From an uncultured Shewanella sp. (GTDB lineage: Bacteria > Pseudomonadota > Gammaproteobacteria > Enterobacterales > Shewanellaceae), in NCBI RefSeq assembly GCF_947495455.1, contig NZ_CANLZC010000009.1:1-64000 (forward strand): DNA of 64,000 nt. The letters are read 5' to 3'. Each line of letters opens with the position of its first letter. Within the stretch, counting starts at the first letter, position 1. Both the position numbers and the translations under genes were made by a program. A model generated the notes under the pieces. That model saw nothing but the letters and a program-made list of their open reading frames with translations, was not told the DNA's origin and did not search any database. This document shows positions 40,727 to 50,331 of the stretch, one piece after another.

Positions 40727-43700
40727 ATGCTATTGATTAATAGAAATATAGAAAGGCCTTCCTTTAGTTTAATTGTCTGTGTGATTTTCATGTTACTTGG
40801 CATCGCTGCCATCTTTCAATTGCCAGTAAAATTATTACCTGATACCACCAACCCAGAACTCAAAATTGAAACCCTATGGAGAGGGGCTTCGCCTTACGAA
40901 ATAGAAGCTAATATTCTAGAAAAACAAGAAAATGTATTAAGAGATATCGCTAATATTGAAGAAATAAGAAGTATGGCTTATCAAGGTCGAGGCGTGATCA
41001 CTTTATCTGTTGCAAATGGTGTGAATCGAACAGAACTTTTAATCAATATCTTGAGTAAGTTAAATAATGTAAAAGCGTTTCCCATTGATGCTGAACCTCC
41101 AAAAGTCAAAAGCCTTTCTTCAGCGGGATCGCTGGTTTTTTTATTTTTACGAAAAAAGGCCGCAAATGACACACCCATTGATGATTATGATGCGTTAATT
41201 GAGACAAGTGTTCGTAGTCGTTTAGAGTCCATCGAGGGGGTGGCTGGCGTCGAGACTTTCATTGGGGCCAAAGAAGAATATCAAATTATTATCGATCCAT
41301 TAAAAGCGGCTTACCTTGGGGTTTCATTAATTGATGTGGCTAAATCGCTAAAAGATATTAGCGATATAAGCAGTGGGACTATGGCGGTTGGGCGTAAACA
41401 ATATTTATTGCGGCTTGCTGCTCAAGAGTCACCTCAACAAATAGAAGACCTCATATTGCAATGGCGCCAGGGAAATCCCGTGAGGCTTAAAGATATTGCT
41501 GATGTTCAGATCCGCCGAGGTAAACGGGAGAGCTTTGCTGTGTATAATGGAGAGCCTGCCATTGGCTTAAGGCTAACTCGTGCAGTGGGGGCAAATGTAT
41601 TAGCAACCTTAGATCGTGTTTTTTATGAAATAGAAGATATGAATCAAGGCCTTTTAGTTCCACATCAATTACAAATTGAAAAGTCCTTTGATCCTTCTAT
41701 TTTCATTAACCGTTCTTTGATGATGGTATCGTCTAATATTATTATCGGGATCTTGATGGCGATGTCGATATTATTCCTTTTCTTTAAACGTTGGCAACCC
41801 ACTTTAATCGTGGGGATCAGTGTGCCTTTATCGCTTTTAGTCAGTTTTGTCTTTCTGTTTATATTTGATCGTACCATTAATGTGATTACCTTAGCTGGGT
41901 TGGCATTTGCCAGTGGTATGGTGATGGATGCAACCATAGTAGTGTTAGAAAGTATCACTCAACAGCGAGAGCAAGGTAAGTCTATTGTGACAGCTTGTAT
42001 ACAAGGGACTAGCCAAGTATGGAAGGCCTTATTGACCTCAACGTTAACGACTGTTGCCATATTTTTACCTATCGCTTTCACTGATAATAGTGATGCAGAA
42101 TTATTTTCTGATCTGGCATTGGCTATTACAGCGTCAGTGGTCATGTCGTTATTTGTTGCCTTGTTTATTATTCCCATTATTTATAAAAAATTGTTTTCAT
42201 TGACTAATAAAGAGATACCAATAAACATTAAGTCGTCAAAAACGCTATCTATTGGTTGGCTACGACGGCTAACGGAGACTAAGCGTCGACAAATATCTTG
42301 GATTGTATTGCTTATTTTAGGGCCATTGGTGATTGCCGCTTCTTTACTACCAGAATTGGATTATTTGCCCCCGTTACGCAAAGATTCTGTCGATACTTTT
42401 ATGCGTTTTCCTGCGAGTGCACATTTAGATTTAATTGAGCAAGAAATTGTTTTACCTATGGTGGATAGATTACAGCCATATCTGGATGGGACTCAATCCC
42501 CCAGTTTGAAAAACTATTTTATTGCTGTGTCACCCGGTGTCATGTCTATGGCTGTTAGGGCGAAGGATCAAGCAGAAGTGAATGATCTTAAAGCCCTCAT
42601 TATTAATGAAGTCACTGCTGATTTTCCCGATACTCAAACTTATAGCTCGCAAGGTTCTATTACAGGGAAATTCGGTGGCAATAGGAGTTTTACTTTTCAC
42701 ATACAAAGTGATGATTTAATGGCTTTGAAACAGAGTGTTGAAACCATTATTCCCAAAATAAAGGATAAGATCCCAAATGCAGTAGTGAAAGCTTCGCCAT
42801 CACTTTCGGGAGGTCAACCAGAATTAAGAGTCACTGCTGATAATGAAGGCTTAAGTGAGGCGGGCTGGGATTATACTGACTTTAAAGATGTGATTAAAAT
42901 TATGGGAGATGGCTTATATATTGGCGAATATTTTAATGGAAAAGACCGAATTAATAAGATTGTAAAAACGACGCCGAATGAGACGCCAGAGCAATGGCTT
43001 CAAACACCACTGAGCAATCACAATGGAAGGCTTATTTACTTAAATAATATTGCCGAAGTTAAAGAAACTCAAACACCGTTAAAATTAAGTCGAGTGAACC
43101 GTCGACGGGCTATCTCTTTAACCATTATTCCCCCCCCTGAGATGACATTGGGCGTGGCAGTGGCCACTATTGAGCAACTCTTATTAACTGTGCGATCAGA
43201 TTTGCCTGCTGACGCCAGTATTTTAATGGGGAAAACGGCAAACAAGTTGAACCAATCAGTGACAAATTTAATGTTACTTTTGTTTGTTGCAATACTCTTA
43301 CTTTTCATCATCATTGCAATGTTATTTAACTCTATACGACATGGTTTATTAGTGACTATGACCTTGCCTTTGGCCGCTGTCGGAGGGGTATTAATGCTCA
43401 TGGTGTTAAATATTTTTACAGTGCAAACACTGGATTTATTAACCTTAATTGGTTTTATTATTTTGTCTGGTTTAGTGGTGAATAATGCCATTCTATTGGT
43501 TTGTGCTTTTTTGGATAATCAAAAAGCGGGAAGTCTTTACTCTGACGCCGTTTATCAAGCAGTACAACAAAGAATGAGACCGATACTCATTAGTACCTTA
43601 ACCAGTATTTTTGGCATGCTTCCTTTATTACTCAATCCTGGAACGGGATCTGAAATCTATCGGGGTTTAGCTGCGGTGGTCGTTGGTGGTATGACTGTGA

Positions 43701-43804
43701 GCCTCATCTTTACGCTTATTTTAATTCCTTGTTTGCTTCTTGTGTTTCGCCCGAAAACATTAGCATCACCCGTTATCACATCAGAGATCAATGCACATGC
43801 TTAA
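40727..43804 (+). CDS. RND-family efflux transporter
   Basis: Inner-membrane pump of 1025 residues in the AcrB-like superfamily: N-terminal RPSFSLIVCVIFML and VKLLPDTTNPEL, two large periplasmic loops, twelve TM helices, and a duplicated plan. In TM4 the usual VDDA reads VMDA, losing the second Asp. In TM10 the lysine position is Asn (VVNNAILLV); this variant also occurs in other RND subgroups. Start ATG 40727. The adaptor gene overlaps its end by 14 bases. It probably exports the product or an intermediate. Confidence 0.88.
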   Translation: MLLINRNIERPSFSLIVCVIFMLLGIAAIFQLPVKLLPDTTNPELKIETLWRGASPYEIEANILEKQENVLRDIANIEEIRSMAYQGRGVITLSVANGVNRTELLINILSKLNNVKAFPIDAEPPKVKSLSSAGSLVFLFLRKKAANDTPIDDYDALIETSVRSRLESIEGVAGVETFIGAKEEYQIIIDPLKAAYLGVSLIDVAKSLKDISDISSGTMAVGRKQYLLRLAAQESPQQIEDLILQWRQGNPVRLKDIADVQIRRGKRESFAVYNGEPAIGLRLTRAVGANVLATLDRVFYEIEDMNQGLLVPHQLQIEKSFDPSIFINRSLMMVSSNIIIGILMAMSILFLFFKRWQPTLIVGISVPLSLLVSFVFLFIFDRTINVITLAGLAFASGMVMDATIVVLESITQQREQGKSIVTACIQGTSQVWKALLTSTLTTVAIFLPIAFTDNSDAELFSDLALAITASVVMSLFVALFIIPIIYKKLFSLTNKEIPINIKSSKTLSIGWLRRLTETKRRQISWIVLLILGPLVIAASLLPELDYLPPLRKDSVDTFMRFPASAHLDLIEQEIVLPMVDRLQPYLDGTQSPSLKNYFIAVSPGVMSMAVRAKDQAEVNDLKALIINEVTADFPDTQTYSSQGSITGKFGGNRSFTFHIQSDDLMALKQSVETIIPKIKDKIPNAVVKASPSLSGGQPELRVTADNEGLSEAGWDYTDFKDVIKIMGDGLYIGEYFNGKDRINKIVKTTPNETPEQWLQTPLSNHNGRLIYLNNIAEVKETQTPLKLSRVNRRRAISLTIIPPPEMTLGVAVATIEQLLLTVRSDLPADASILMGKTANKLNQSVTNLMLLLFVAILLLFIIIAMLFNSIRHGLLVTMTLPLAAVGGVLMLMVLNIFTVQTLDLLTLIGFIILSGLVVNNAILLVCAFLDNQKAGSLYSDAVYQAVQQRMRPILISTLTSIFGMLPLLLNPGTGSEIYRGLAAVVVGGMTVSLIFTLILIPCLLLVFRPKTLASPVITSEINAHA

Positions 43805-44819
43805 TTATTTATTTGGATTGTTAGTTATTTTGATGAGTTCGCCTTTATTGGCATCATCTGTGGTGGTGACAGCACCCATAAATAAAACGGAACTCACTAA
43901 GACATTTACAGCGGCTGGTGAAGTTGTTTCTGTGCGTGAAGTGGATATTGCCATGGAAGTGGTAGGGAAATTAGATTGGGTTGCTCAAGTGGGGACTTTT
44001 GTTCAAGAAGGACAGTCATTAGCGACACTTGACACTGAAAAGTATGAACTCCAGCTTGCCAGTCACCTTGCTTATATTGCACAGCTAAAATCAGAGATTG
44101 AATATGCTCAGCGGGCTGTAAAACGCAGTGAGGCATTATCCTCCAAGAAAAGCATTTCAGAACAAGCGCTGGATGATATTCGTCAACCTTTGATCTTAGC
44201 GACGTTAACCTTAGAAAAGGCGGAGATTGATCGCCAGTTGTTGATGTTAAAACTCAAACAGAGTCACATTAAGGCGCCTTTTGATGGTCAAGTTGTGACT
44301 CGTAATAAGGTGGAAGGGGCTTTTGTCGAGCAAGGAGATGTCATTTTAACCTTTGTCGATATTCACAACAAAGAAGTGAGTGCTAAATTACCTGTTTTAC
44401 AGCTGGCTCATTTACAACAAGGTAAAACAAAGGTGACGATTCACCTTACTGATCACGATATTTCTGGCAGTATAAAGTCTGTGGTGCAAGCAGGTGACGA
44501 GCATTCCAGATTGGCGGAAGTTCGAATCATTAGTGATGCACTTTCATCGCCTATTTCTACTCCCTTACAATTGACCATTAATAGCCTATATTCTCGTCAA
44601 ATATGGGCTGTACCTCGTGATGCCTTGGTTGTAAAAGCTGGAAAGTCTTTTGTTTATCAGATCTCTCATCAAGGTAAGGCTAAGCGTGTTGAGGTAAACA
44701 TTTTAAATGAAAAAGATAAAGATACTGTGATGTTAGAAGGAGATTTGATTGCGGATGAAAAGGTGGTTGTTCGTGGCATGGAGTCATTATCAGCAGGCAT
44801 GGACGTAGTCACGTTATAA
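43791..44819 (+). CDS. RND periplasmic adaptor
   Basis: Membrane-fusion protein, 342 residues, with a signal peptide (hydrophobic residues 3-20, then ASS). Lipoyl halves are MEVVGKLDWVAQVGTFVQEGQ and HIKAPFDGQVVTRN, joined by a short coiled coil (about 85-145), then barrel and C-terminal domains. The start overlaps the RND gene. No TolC-like outer-membrane gene lies in the cluster. Confidence 0.87.
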   Translation: MHMLNYLFGLLVILMSSPLLASSVVVTAPINKTELTKTFTAAGEVVSVREVDIAMEVVGKLDWVAQVGTFVQEGQSLATLDTEKYELQLASHLAYIAQLKSEIEYAQRAVKRSEALSSKKSISEQALDDIRQPLILATLTLEKAEIDRQLLMLKLKQSHIKAPFDGQVVTRNKVEGAFVEQGDVILTFVDIHNKEVSAKLPVLQLAHLQQGKTKVTIHLTDHDISGSIKSVVQAGDEHSRLAEVRIISDALSSPISTPLQLTINSLYSRQIWAVPRDALVVKAGKSFVYQISHQGKAKRVEVNILNEKDKDTVMLEGDLIADEKVVVRGMESLSAGMDVVTL

Positions 44820-44859
44820 CAGTATAAAAATTAAATTATTGATCATTTAAGGGACGAAT

Positions 44860-45951
44860 ATGATATTTCACAATGAAGAAGTGCGTTTTTTATGGAGTAT
44901 ACCTGTAGGAGGAGAGCAAAAAGAGGCCTCATCTTCTAGAAAGATAGGATTCAATTTAGAAGGGATGATTGATTATGCTCAGCGGGCAGAAGCTATGGGC
45001 ATTGAACAATTATTATTGGGAGTGGGGTTTCATTGTCCCGACCCTATAGCCTATGTCGGTAGTTTAATTCGTGCCACATCGAAAATAAAATTTTTACTCG
45101 CCTATCGAGCGGGTACTGTAGCACCAACCACTTTTGTACAGATTATCAATACGTTATCTTCTCTTGGTGAGGATCGACTTTCGTTAAATATGTTGGCAGG
45201 CATTTCTCCAACAGAACAGCGCTATTATGGCGATCATCTACAAAAAGAACACCGTCAACAAAGGCTTGATGAGTTTGTGGGAGTGTGTTGTCGTTTTTGG
45301 CAAAACAATGGGCTTCCCGTCGATCATAAAGGTGAGTTTTATCATATCGAGCAAGGGCAATTACACACACCTTATTGTAATCAAAAACGTTCTATGCCGG
45401 AGCTATTTGTGAGTGGAAATTCGGCTAAATCAATGAAAATTGCTGCAGATCATAATGCGACTTGGCTTCGTTATAGTGATACTGTGGATAACATTGCAGT
45501 GGATATTAAATCTGCGGTGAAAGCAGGCGTTAAAGTGGGGCTGAGAATGTCTGTGATTGTACGCCCAACAAGAGAGGAAGCGCAGCAGAAAATCGCAGAA
45601 ATGATGAGTGGAGCCGATGAGCAGTGGGCTGAAGTCATCAAAAACTTTGCTTCGACATGTGACTCAACTGCGGTTAAATCTGTTTTTGATATTGCCAATG
45701 AAGCAAGCAATGACTGGGCTGATCCCTATATTTGGACGGGAGCCGTGCCTTTTAGAGGGGGGCCATCCCTTGCGTTAGTGGGCACCCCTGATGAAGTGGC
45801 TGATTATATCATGCGTTACAAATCCGCTGGAGTGTCGGTATTTTTGTTTTCCGGTTGGCCTCAATTAGAAGAAATGGATTTGTTTACTTCCTTAGTGATC
45901 CCTAAAGTGCGTGAGCGTGAACGAAATCATATGTTAGCAGCGACAGTGTAA
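44860..45951 (+). CDS. Luciferase-like flavin monooxygenase
   Basis: LLM-class FMNH2-dependent monooxygenase, 363 residues, closest in plan to alkanesulfonate monooxygenase SsuD. Visible features: WSIPVGGE near residue 12, GVGFHCPDPIAYVGSL near 58, AYRAGTVAPTTFVQ near 85, EDRLSLNMLAGISPTEQRYYGD near 105, and the phosphate-binding PELFVSGNSAKS near 190. These enzymes oxidise small substrates with reduced flavin and O2. No flavin reductase is in the operon. ATG behind AAGGGACG. Confidence 0.82.
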   Translation: MIFHNEEVRFLWSIPVGGEQKEASSSRKIGFNLEGMIDYAQRAEAMGIEQLLLGVGFHCPDPIAYVGSLIRATSKIKFLLAYRAGTVAPTTFVQIINTLSSLGEDRLSLNMLAGISPTEQRYYGDHLQKEHRQQRLDEFVGVCCRFWQNNGLPVDHKGEFYHIEQGQLHTPYCNQKRSMPELFVSGNSAKSMKIAADHNATWLRYSDTVDNIAVDIKSAVKAGVKVGLRMSVIVRPTREEAQQKIAEMMSGADEQWAEVIKNFASTCDSTAVKSVFDIANEASNDWADPYIWTGAVPFRGGPSLALVGTPDEVADYIMRYKSAGVSVFLFSGWPQLEEMDLFTSLVIPKVRERERNHMLAATV

Positions 45952-45962
45952 AAGGAAATTCT

Positions 45963-47177
45963 ATGACTCAGTTATCGGCTAGGGTGTTTATTTTTAGTAT
46001 CTTCTTATCTTTTTTTGCGACCCAATTTTTGCTTTTTGCGATTCCGTTGGCAGTATTAGGGAATGGCGGAACTGTGTCTTCTTTGGGGGCATTATTGAGT
46101 ATTGAATGGCTTCCAGTACTATTTGCTTTTCCGTTATCTGGTTTTTTACTTGCTCGAATGAACGGCGTGTATATTGCTAGAATTGCACATGTTATTCGAG
46201 CCGGATTGTGTTTGCTTTGTTATCAATTGTTGATTGTTTTTCCTGATTTCTCGTTCTTTCATTTGAGTATGCTAGCTGGCTCATGTGCTTTTTTAATGGG
46301 TTTTGTACGTATGTCATCTGACTCTGTAATATCACAAGCCTTTAAGGGGGATGAGGAAAATATGGCCAAGCACCATTCTGGATTACAAAAAGCAGAATTA
46401 GCCAGCTTACTTTTAGGGGCGAGTTTGGCGGGTACTATCAGCATATGGATAAGTAAAGAAACCTTACTTTTGGTGGCTGGGGGGATTTTTATATTGGCGT
46501 TATTTGTCACCCTTTTGGTGCCAGCAAGCCGATCAGTTAAGAAAAATCCTAAACCGTTTTGGCAAGGTATTCGTTTTGGTGTCGGTTATATTTATCACAA
46601 TAAAACCTTAAAAGGGATAGTGGCTATTAATTTTTCCCTTAATTTAATGATAGGAGTCATCATAGGGTTAAACCCTATAGTGGTCACGCAAGTATTTAAT
46701 CAAACTGATGCTTATTTAGGTTATTTAAGCTTCGCTGGCGGAATTGCTAGCCTTATTGCTCTTACTTGTATTCCCCTCTTTCTTAAAAGAGTGAGCATGC
46801 AAATGTTAGGTGGTATTGGGGCTTCTCTATGTATTATTGCAGGCTTAAATATGGTAATGGCTTTTAATTACTACAGTTACCTTCTTTTATTTGTTCTCTA
46901 TTTGATGGGGCTTGCGCTTTATAATATTTATAATCGAACAGAAAGAGCAAAAGTTATTCCAACAGAAGATTTCGGTACGGTAATGGGCGTTTTTTACGTA
47001 TTAAATTTAGTTTCCTTGCCGCTTTCTGGTGGAGTGATTTATTTAGCTGCGGAAAAGTTAATGCCCCTAAACATCATCTTGTTTGTTGGAATGCTGACGT
47101 TAGTATTATCACTGTCTGTTTATATGGCATATTTACGCCCAAGAAAAGCAACACCTGTGTCAACAGCAAGCTTATAA
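45963..47177 (+). CDS. Major facilitator superfamily exporter
   Basis: Membrane protein of 404 residues with about twelve TM segments in two halves. GFLLARMNGVYIARIAH near residue 60 resembles the loop 2-3 motif. The family resemblance is to drug-type efflux MFS such as BacE. It probably exports the product. It follows the monooxygenase by 11 bases, with AAAAGGAA upstream. Confidence 0.85.
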   Translation: MTQLSARVFIFSIFLSFFATQFLLFAIPLAVLGNGGTVSSLGALLSIEWLPVLFAFPLSGFLLARMNGVYIARIAHVIRAGLCLLCYQLLIVFPDFSFFHLSMLAGSCAFLMGFVRMSSDSVISQAFKGDEENMAKHHSGLQKAELASLLLGASLAGTISIWISKETLLLVAGGIFILALFVTLLVPASRSVKKNPKPFWQGIRFGVGYIYHNKTLKGIVAINFSLNLMIGVIIGLNPIVVTQVFNQTDAYLGYLSFAGGIASLIALTCIPLFLKRVSMQMLGGIGASLCIIAGLNMVMAFNYYSYLLLFVLYLMGLALYNIYNRTERAKVIPTEDFGTVMGVFYVLNLVSLPLSGGVIYLAAEKLMPLNIILFVGMLTLVLSLSVYMAYLRPRKATPVSTASL

Positions 47178-47191
47178 AAAGGAACTTTAAT

Positions 47192-47962
47192 ATGAAAAAA
47201 ATATCAGGATTATTAGCCTGTATAATATTCGCCACAACAACCGGGCCAGCTTTTGCCAATTTAGAGCCATCGACGGCATTGGCATTAGATGCAATATTAG
47301 AATCACCAAAAAGATCTAAAGAAGATAGTGTTAGAGATCATAATCGTCTTCCAAAAGAAACCTTGGCCTTTTTGGGGTTTAATGAGCATATGAAGGTATT
47401 AGAGTTAATGCCTGGAAAAGGTTGGTATAGCCAAATATTGGCTGGTGTGTTGAAAGATAAAGGCACTTTATATACGGCCATTCGAACGGGAGGAATAGAA
47501 AAAAGGCAAGCAAATATTGAGCAAGATTTTGGGCCTTTTCAAATATTGAATGTGGAAGCTCAGCGTCGTGTTGTGGATTTCACTCCTATTTATGAAGTGC
47601 CAAAGTTTTCTTTGCAAGTTGAGCCTTTGGATATGATTTTGACATTTAGAAATTATCATAATTTATCTTTAACAAGCCGAGAACATGTCAATAAAGCCGC
47701 ATTTTCAGCGTTAAAGCCAGGTGGTGTCTATGCCATTGTTGATCATACCCGTAGGCACATGGAGGCTGATAATAGCGAAAATCGTCGTCGAGTCGACCCG
47801 ATACAAGTGATTAAGGATGTACAAGCGAGCGGATTTGTATTCTCGGATTATAGTAAAGTGCACTTTAGAGCTGAAGACGAATTAAAATATGAGGTTGGAG
47901 ATAAAAATGTGACAGGAAAGAGTGATAGATTCACGCTTAAATTTGTCAAACCTGTTTATTAA
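47192..47962 (+). CDS. Methyltransferase-fold protein with signal peptide
   Basis: Protein of 256 residues. An N-terminal signal peptide (MKKISGLLACIIFATTTGPAFA) predicts export, yet the remainder has a class I SAM-methyltransferase plan: motif I-like VLELMPGKGWYSQILA near residue 68, an FRNYHNLS strand near 150, and LKPGGVYAIVDHTR near 172. SAM is not expected in the periplasm, so it may be a repurposed fold or a mislabelled start. Family members with this arrangement exist in proteobacteria, from memory. Last gene of the operon, followed by a bidirectional terminator. Confidence 0.65.
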   Translation: MKKISGLLACIIFATTTGPAFANLEPSTALALDAILESPKRSKEDSVRDHNRLPKETLAFLGFNEHMKVLELMPGKGWYSQILAGVLKDKGTLYTAIRTGGIEKRQANIEQDFGPFQILNVEAQRRVVDFTPIYEVPKFSLQVEPLDMILTFRNYHNLSLTSREHVNKAAFSALKPGGVYAIVDHTRRHMEADNSENRRRVDPIQVIKDVQASGFVFSDYSKVHFRAEDELKYEVGDKNVTGKSDRFTLKFVKPVY

Positions 47963-48005
47963 AGGATTGCTCACCTCGCTTTTTACTGCTTGATATATTT
48001 ACCAT

Positions 48006-48046
48006 AAAAGTGCTTGTATTGAATATAATATAATACAAGCACTTTT
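48006..48046. terminator. Bidirectional terminator between convergent operons
   Basis: Perfect 15-bp stem (AAAAGTGCTTGTATT / AATACAAGCACTTTT) with an 11-base loop, between the plus-strand operon (ends 47962) and the minus-strand operon (ends 48067). A-rich and T-rich ends serve both directions. Confidence 0.85.
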
Positions 48047-48066
48047 ATTTGGCTGCTATTTTTGAT

Positions 48067-50331
48067 TTATAATGCTTTATTGCACTCTGAGAGTAAATGT
48101 TCTTTGAGCCAATCGGATTGAACCTTTAATAATGTTTTTAAGTTTTGTCGCTGTTTATAGTGATGCCCTTCATTAGGTAACATTAGTAATTGAGCTGGGC
48201 TATTGTGATATTCTAAGGCGTTAAATAACTGTTCCGATTGTAATGGCATGGTACCGGGGTTTTGATCTGCATCACCATGTATCAACAATAAGGGTTGAGT
48301 TATTTTATCGGCTAGCAAAAAAGGCGATTGTGCCAAGTAGTTATCGCTTGCTTCCCACAAGGTGCGCTTTTCTGATTGAAACCCGAGTGGGGTCAATATA
48401 CGGTTATAGGCCCCACTGCGAGCAATTCCCCCTATATAATGGTTTGACTTTGCTAAGGTTGATACCACTGCATTCGCGCCAAATGAGTGGCCCATTAATG
48501 CAATGCGCTCAGCATCAAGCATGGGCGATTGCTTAATTAAATCATAAAGCCTATCTGAATTGTGGGTATTAGTATTTAAATCAAATAGATTATTAGCTAC
48601 TCGATTAGGCGTTGTTTCTTGTCCTGTCATATCGAGAACGGCGACACAATCTTGTAATGCCACAAAAGGACTTTGTGCTGACAACATGGCGGGTAGCGCT
48701 TGATATTTAGGGTCTGGATAGAGCCAGACTAAAACTGGCCAAGGTGCCTTCCCTTTATTGGGGAGGTAAACTTGCCCTGTTAGCCCATCATTACCCTTTA
48801 ACTGTATATTTTTATAAGCACTCATATTAAATTCATTGATTTCGCCCCAATGAGATAGCTGTGTTTCATTTTCATGGGTCACCCACCAATAGCGATTAGA
48901 TTGCATTTTATTCGTTGAGACAGCCAAAAAAGAGGTTGAGTCATCTAGGTTAGGGCGATATAACACATTCCAATCGATATTGCGGTCAAGCTCCGTCAAT
49001 TTTGTTGTCATGGAGGCATATCGCCACAAGGTGTCAGCGGGGTTGAAAAACCAAACTTGGTGTTTACTATCCATTTTCAACAACCGACGTCCATCGGGTA
49101 AATGATCGACCTTAGGATTGCCAGGATCTTGACTTGGTACCTTATAATCGTAAAGACTCAAGGGGATATTTTTGGAAAAATCAGCGTTAAATAGTGTCCA
49201 TTTGAGTTGATGACTCTTTGCTATCCAAGTCGCCACTAGCATTTGGCTATTTTGAGTTTGATCCCATTGGTAAACTCGCCAGTTAAATTGTGCCTTAGTT
49301 TTTGCCTCTGTATTAAAAGGAGCGGTTAATTGCAGGTATTCATCCACGGGACTATCATTTGTCGGTGATTTCTCTTCTAATGCGCTGATCCAACCTAAAG
49401 TCGCTTTTTTTTGAGGTAACCATTGCACCAGTCTTGAGCCTAAAGCAGCCTTATCACCGCTGTTGGTTCTGGGTGTTAAGTTTGGAATAGGGGTTAAAGT
49501 CTGCTGGTTTTTCATGTCGATGACATAATAGTGCCTTGCTTGTCTAGCGAGGGTGAGTGAAGCAGATAAGTTGTCATCTAGCGCTGTGATTAATAGATAA
49601 TCTCCCTGAGGAGATAGGCTAAAATTTTCAACAAGACCCGACCATAGTGGAGTTTGCACGCCACTTAGACTGAGCTTGATTAATGTCTGCTGCCAATGGT
49701 GGGTGAACAGGGCTTTTTTATCGGGTGTATTAAGTAAGTCGCGATAAAGCCGACCTTGTTGTACATTTTGGGCGCTTCTTAGCTGAGCCGCCTTTTGTTT
49801 TAATGTGTTTTTTTTACTGCTGCTGAGACTTCTCACGATAACACTTTGGCTATCGGCTGACCATATCAGGCTGGCCTGTTTAGTGACCCCATTAATGGTT
49901 AAATCTGACCAAGGGTGCCAAGATGCCGTTGCAATATCGTATCGCCATAATGTTAGTTGCTTGCCTGTTAATATTACGGCGGCTAAATAGCTGGCATCAG
50001 GTGAAAATTTAATTTCAAGTGCTAGCCCTGGTAGTGCTATCTCTTGTTGTTGAATGGGGGCCGATAAATCAATCAGGGCAGCGGATCGATAAAAACTATC
50101 ATTAAAATCTAAATACCAATCATTATGATAACTCCCCCCTAATAAATAGTGTGTTGCCTCGGGTAAATTCGGATATTTTTCAGGCGCTAATAACAATATC
50201 TTGTTCTTAGTTGGTGCGACTAATATTGTTTGTTGTTGTGGTATATCAAGTAGGGCCTCCTGCCAAGCCTCTGCTTGACTATAGTAAGAAGCCAGTATTA
50301 GGCCGAAAAATAAGATCAGTTGTTTAGTCAT
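48067..50331 (-). CDS. Secreted S9-family prolyl oligopeptidase
   Basis: Protein of 754 residues with a signal peptide (to about residue 22, ASYYSQAEA). A long beta-propeller part is followed by an alpha/beta-hydrolase domain. The triad is visible: Ser616 in GHSFGANA, Asp near 687 in HGDADQ, and His near 723 in NEGHHYK. S9 peptidases cut peptides at Pro or small residues. In some RiPP clusters an S9 member linearises the product (the lasso isopeptidase). Here it is the last gene of the RiPP operon and overlaps the permease by 8 bases; a role in removing, trimming or degrading the peptide is inferred. Confidence 0.82.
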   Translation of the reverse strand: MTKQLILFFGLILASYYSQAEAWQEALLDIPQQQTILVAPTKNKILLLAPEKYPNLPEATHYLLGGSYHNDWYLDFNDSFYRSAALIDLSAPIQQQEIALPGLALEIKFSPDASYLAAVILTGKQLTLWRYDIATASWHPWSDLTINGVTKQASLIWSADSQSVIVRSLSSSKKNTLKQKAAQLRSAQNVQQGRLYRDLLNTPDKKALFTHHWQQTLIKLSLSGVQTPLWSGLVENFSLSPQGDYLLITALDDNLSASLTLARQARHYYVIDMKNQQTLTPIPNLTPRTNSGDKAALGSRLVQWLPQKKATLGWISALEEKSPTNDSPVDEYLQLTAPFNTEAKTKAQFNWRVYQWDQTQNSQMLVATWIAKSHQLKWTLFNADFSKNIPLSLYDYKVPSQDPGNPKVDHLPDGRRLLKMDSKHQVWFFNPADTLWRYASMTTKLTELDRNIDWNVLYRPNLDDSTSFLAVSTNKMQSNRYWWVTHENETQLSHWGEINEFNMSAYKNIQLKGNDGLTGQVYLPNKGKAPWPVLVWLYPDPKYQALPAMLSAQSPFVALQDCVAVLDMTGQETTPNRVANNLFDLNTNTHNSDRLYDLIKQSPMLDAERIALMGHSFGANAVVSTLAKSNHYIGGIARSGAYNRILTPLGFQSEKRTLWEASDNYLAQSPFLLADKITQPLLLIHGDADQNPGTMPLQSEQLFNALEYHNSPAQLLMLPNEGHHYKQRQNLKTLLKVQSDWLKEHLLSECNKAL

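Noticed and set aside
43069-43491. Antisense frame of 140 codons in the RND gene
   Set aside because: Shadow of the strongly supported RND reading frame, low complexity and no start signal.
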